DNA from: Acidobacteriota bacterium
GTDB lineage: Bacteria; Acidobacteriota; Terriglobia; Acidoferrales; UBA7541
Assembly: GCA_019239815.1 (NCBI GenBank)
Contig: JAFAZL010000769.1
Span: 1 to 6,621, forward strand
Length of the DNA: 6,621 bases
Reading direction: 5' to 3'
The notes beneath the pieces are model-generated. The model made no database searches, was not told the origin of the DNA, and saw only the letters and a list, made by a program, of their open reading frames with translations. The position numbers and the translations under genes are program-made. Below, piece after piece: positions 5,814-6,621 of the stretch. Numbering within the stretch: position 1 is the first letter of the stretch; each line of letters opens with the position of its first letter.

Positions 5814-6621
5814 ATGAGCGCTTCGGCAGTGCCATCACGCGTGGGAACACTACCTCCGCTCCCAGACGAGCAATACGGAAAAGCCTACGACGAGATGTTC
5901 AGCGCGCACGACGTCGCGCGCCCGCACTATCAGGCGCTGCAACGCACGCTGCTTCGCCTCGACCCTGAAGATCTTCGCCGCAGCCAGCAAGCTGCCGACC
6001 TCACTTTTCTGCAGGAAGGCATCACCTTCACCGTCTATGGCAGCAAAGAAGGTACCGAACGGATATTCCCGAACGATCTGATTCCACGGATCATTCCGGC
6101 GCACGAGTGGGCGCAAATCGAGCGCGGGTTGACGCAACGCCTCACCGCGTTGAATTTGTTTTTGCGCGACATCTATCATGAAGGCCGCATCCTCACCGAA
6201 GGCGTTGTTCCGCGCGAGCTGATCTACAGTTGCAAACATTTCCGCCGCGAGATGCGCGGGCTAAACGTGCCGCGCGATATTTATGTCAGCATCTGCGGCA
6301 CCGATCTTGTGCGTCTGCCCGACGGCAGCTTCGCCGTCCTCGAAGACAATCTGCGTGTCCCCAGCGGCGTCTCCTACATGCTGGCAAACCGCAAAGTGCT
6401 GAAACGCGTGTTCCCTTCGATGTTTCAGGACTATGGCGTCTGGCCCATCGATCACTATCCACAAGCTCTGCTCGCAACCCTGCGCAGCCTCGCGCCAGAA
6501 AATTCGCCTTACCCACAGGATCCAACCACGGTCCTGCTGACTCCCGGCGTCTCAAACTCCGCTTATTTCGAGCACACATTTCTGGCGCAGCAAATGGGAG
6601 TCGAATTGGTCGAAGGCTGCG
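5814..6621 (+). CDS. circularly permuted ATP-grasp protein, type 2 (DUF404/DUF407), 3' end cut by window
   Basis: An open frame of 269 codons starts at 5814 and runs off the right edge; full-length relatives are about 470-500 aa, so roughly the N-terminal half is visible. The sequence carries the family hallmarks: [17 protein letters not shown] (90-106), [10 protein letters not shown] (112-121) with [11 protein letters not shown] (123-133), then [10 protein letters not shown] (162-171) and the signature [18 protein letters not shown] (176-193). Relatives include Mycobacterium tuberculosis Rv2411c. The family is predicted to make ATP-dependent amide or peptide bonds (amidoligase), but I know of no settled reaction, and the remaining ATP-grasp residues lie outside the window. 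An in-frame TAG at 5721-5723 lies upstream and 5814 is the first start codon after it; a modest GGAAAG (5803-5808) precedes it by five bases. Homologues are usually followed by alpha-E (DUF403) and transglutaminase-like genes. The terminator after Dps makes it a separate unit. Confidence 0.92.
   Translation, partial: MSASAVPSRVGTLPPLPDEQYGKAYDEMFSAHDVARPHYQALQRTLLRLDPEDLRRSQQAADLTFLQEGITFTVYGSKEGTERIFPNDLIPRIIPAHEWAQIERGLTQRLTALNLFLRDIYHEGRILTEGVVPRELIYSCKHFRREMRGLNVPRDIYVSICGTDLVRLPDGSFAVLEDNLRVPSGVSYMLANRKVLKRVFPSMFQDYGVWPIDHYPQALLATLRSLAPENSPYPQDPTTVLLTPGVSNSAYFEHTFLAQQMGVELVEGC

Noticed and set aside
5611..5850. 79-codon minus-strand frame covering the intergenic region and the ATP-grasp start
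   Set aside because: It overlaps the start of the clear ATP-grasp gene, has no recognisable domain and no supporting ribosome binding site.
5850..6464. Two minus-strand frames (129 and 67 codons) opposite the ATP-grasp gene
   Set aside because: They are antisense shadows. The plus strand encodes a protein with unmistakable family motifs through the whole stretch.

Overview
This window looks like chromosomal DNA of a free-living, probably soil-dwelling bacterium of moderately high GC content (estimated by eye, not computed). It carries ordinary bacterial genes with Shine-Dalgarno starts and one intrinsic terminator. It shows no mobile elements, rRNA, tRNA or CRISPR. The best taxonomic guess is an acidobacterium (Acidobacteriota, Terriglobia-like). 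The guess rests on the general style of the genes and on a small exported protein whose helical tail resembles hypothetical proteins I associate with that phylum. It is an inference and no search was run.

Layout. (1) Bases 1-1697 are read on the minus strand. An aldo/keto reductase (1697-708) is followed after 38 bp by a class I SAM-dependent methyltransferase (669-112). After a further 47 bp there may be the GTG start of a third gene that leaves the window at base 1; its LPPGP motif recalls cytochrome P450 N-termini. (2) Bases 1698-1805 are a short divergent intergenic region with no convincing promoter. (3) Bases 1806-5428 on the plus strand hold a three-gene cluster: a large FUSC-family inner-membrane transporter (801 aa); a 147-aa protein with a Tat-like signal peptide and a charged helical tail, whose ribosome binding site overlaps the FUSC stop codon; and a Dps-family ferritin-like protein with all five canonical ferroxidase ligands. 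A strong hairpin and T-tract (5481-5515) closes the cluster. (4) After about 300 bp of noncoding DNA with a quasi-palindrome and a possible promoter, a circularly permuted ATP-grasp protein (amidoligase-type, DUF404/DUF407) starts at 5814 and runs off the right edge.

How they may work together. The FUSC exporter, the exported helical protein and Dps probably share a transcript and may form a stress-protection unit: efflux of aromatic acids or similar compounds, plus iron and peroxide control and DNA protection. The divergent reductase and methyltransferase could handle reactive carbonyls or small metabolites. The ATP-grasp gene is a separate transcription unit. Its relatives usually head a conserved operon with alpha-E and transglutaminase-like partners, which would lie beyond the window. 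Nothing here is a clearly new system. The least understood parts are the small exported protein between FUSC and Dps, and the truncated amidoligase locus.
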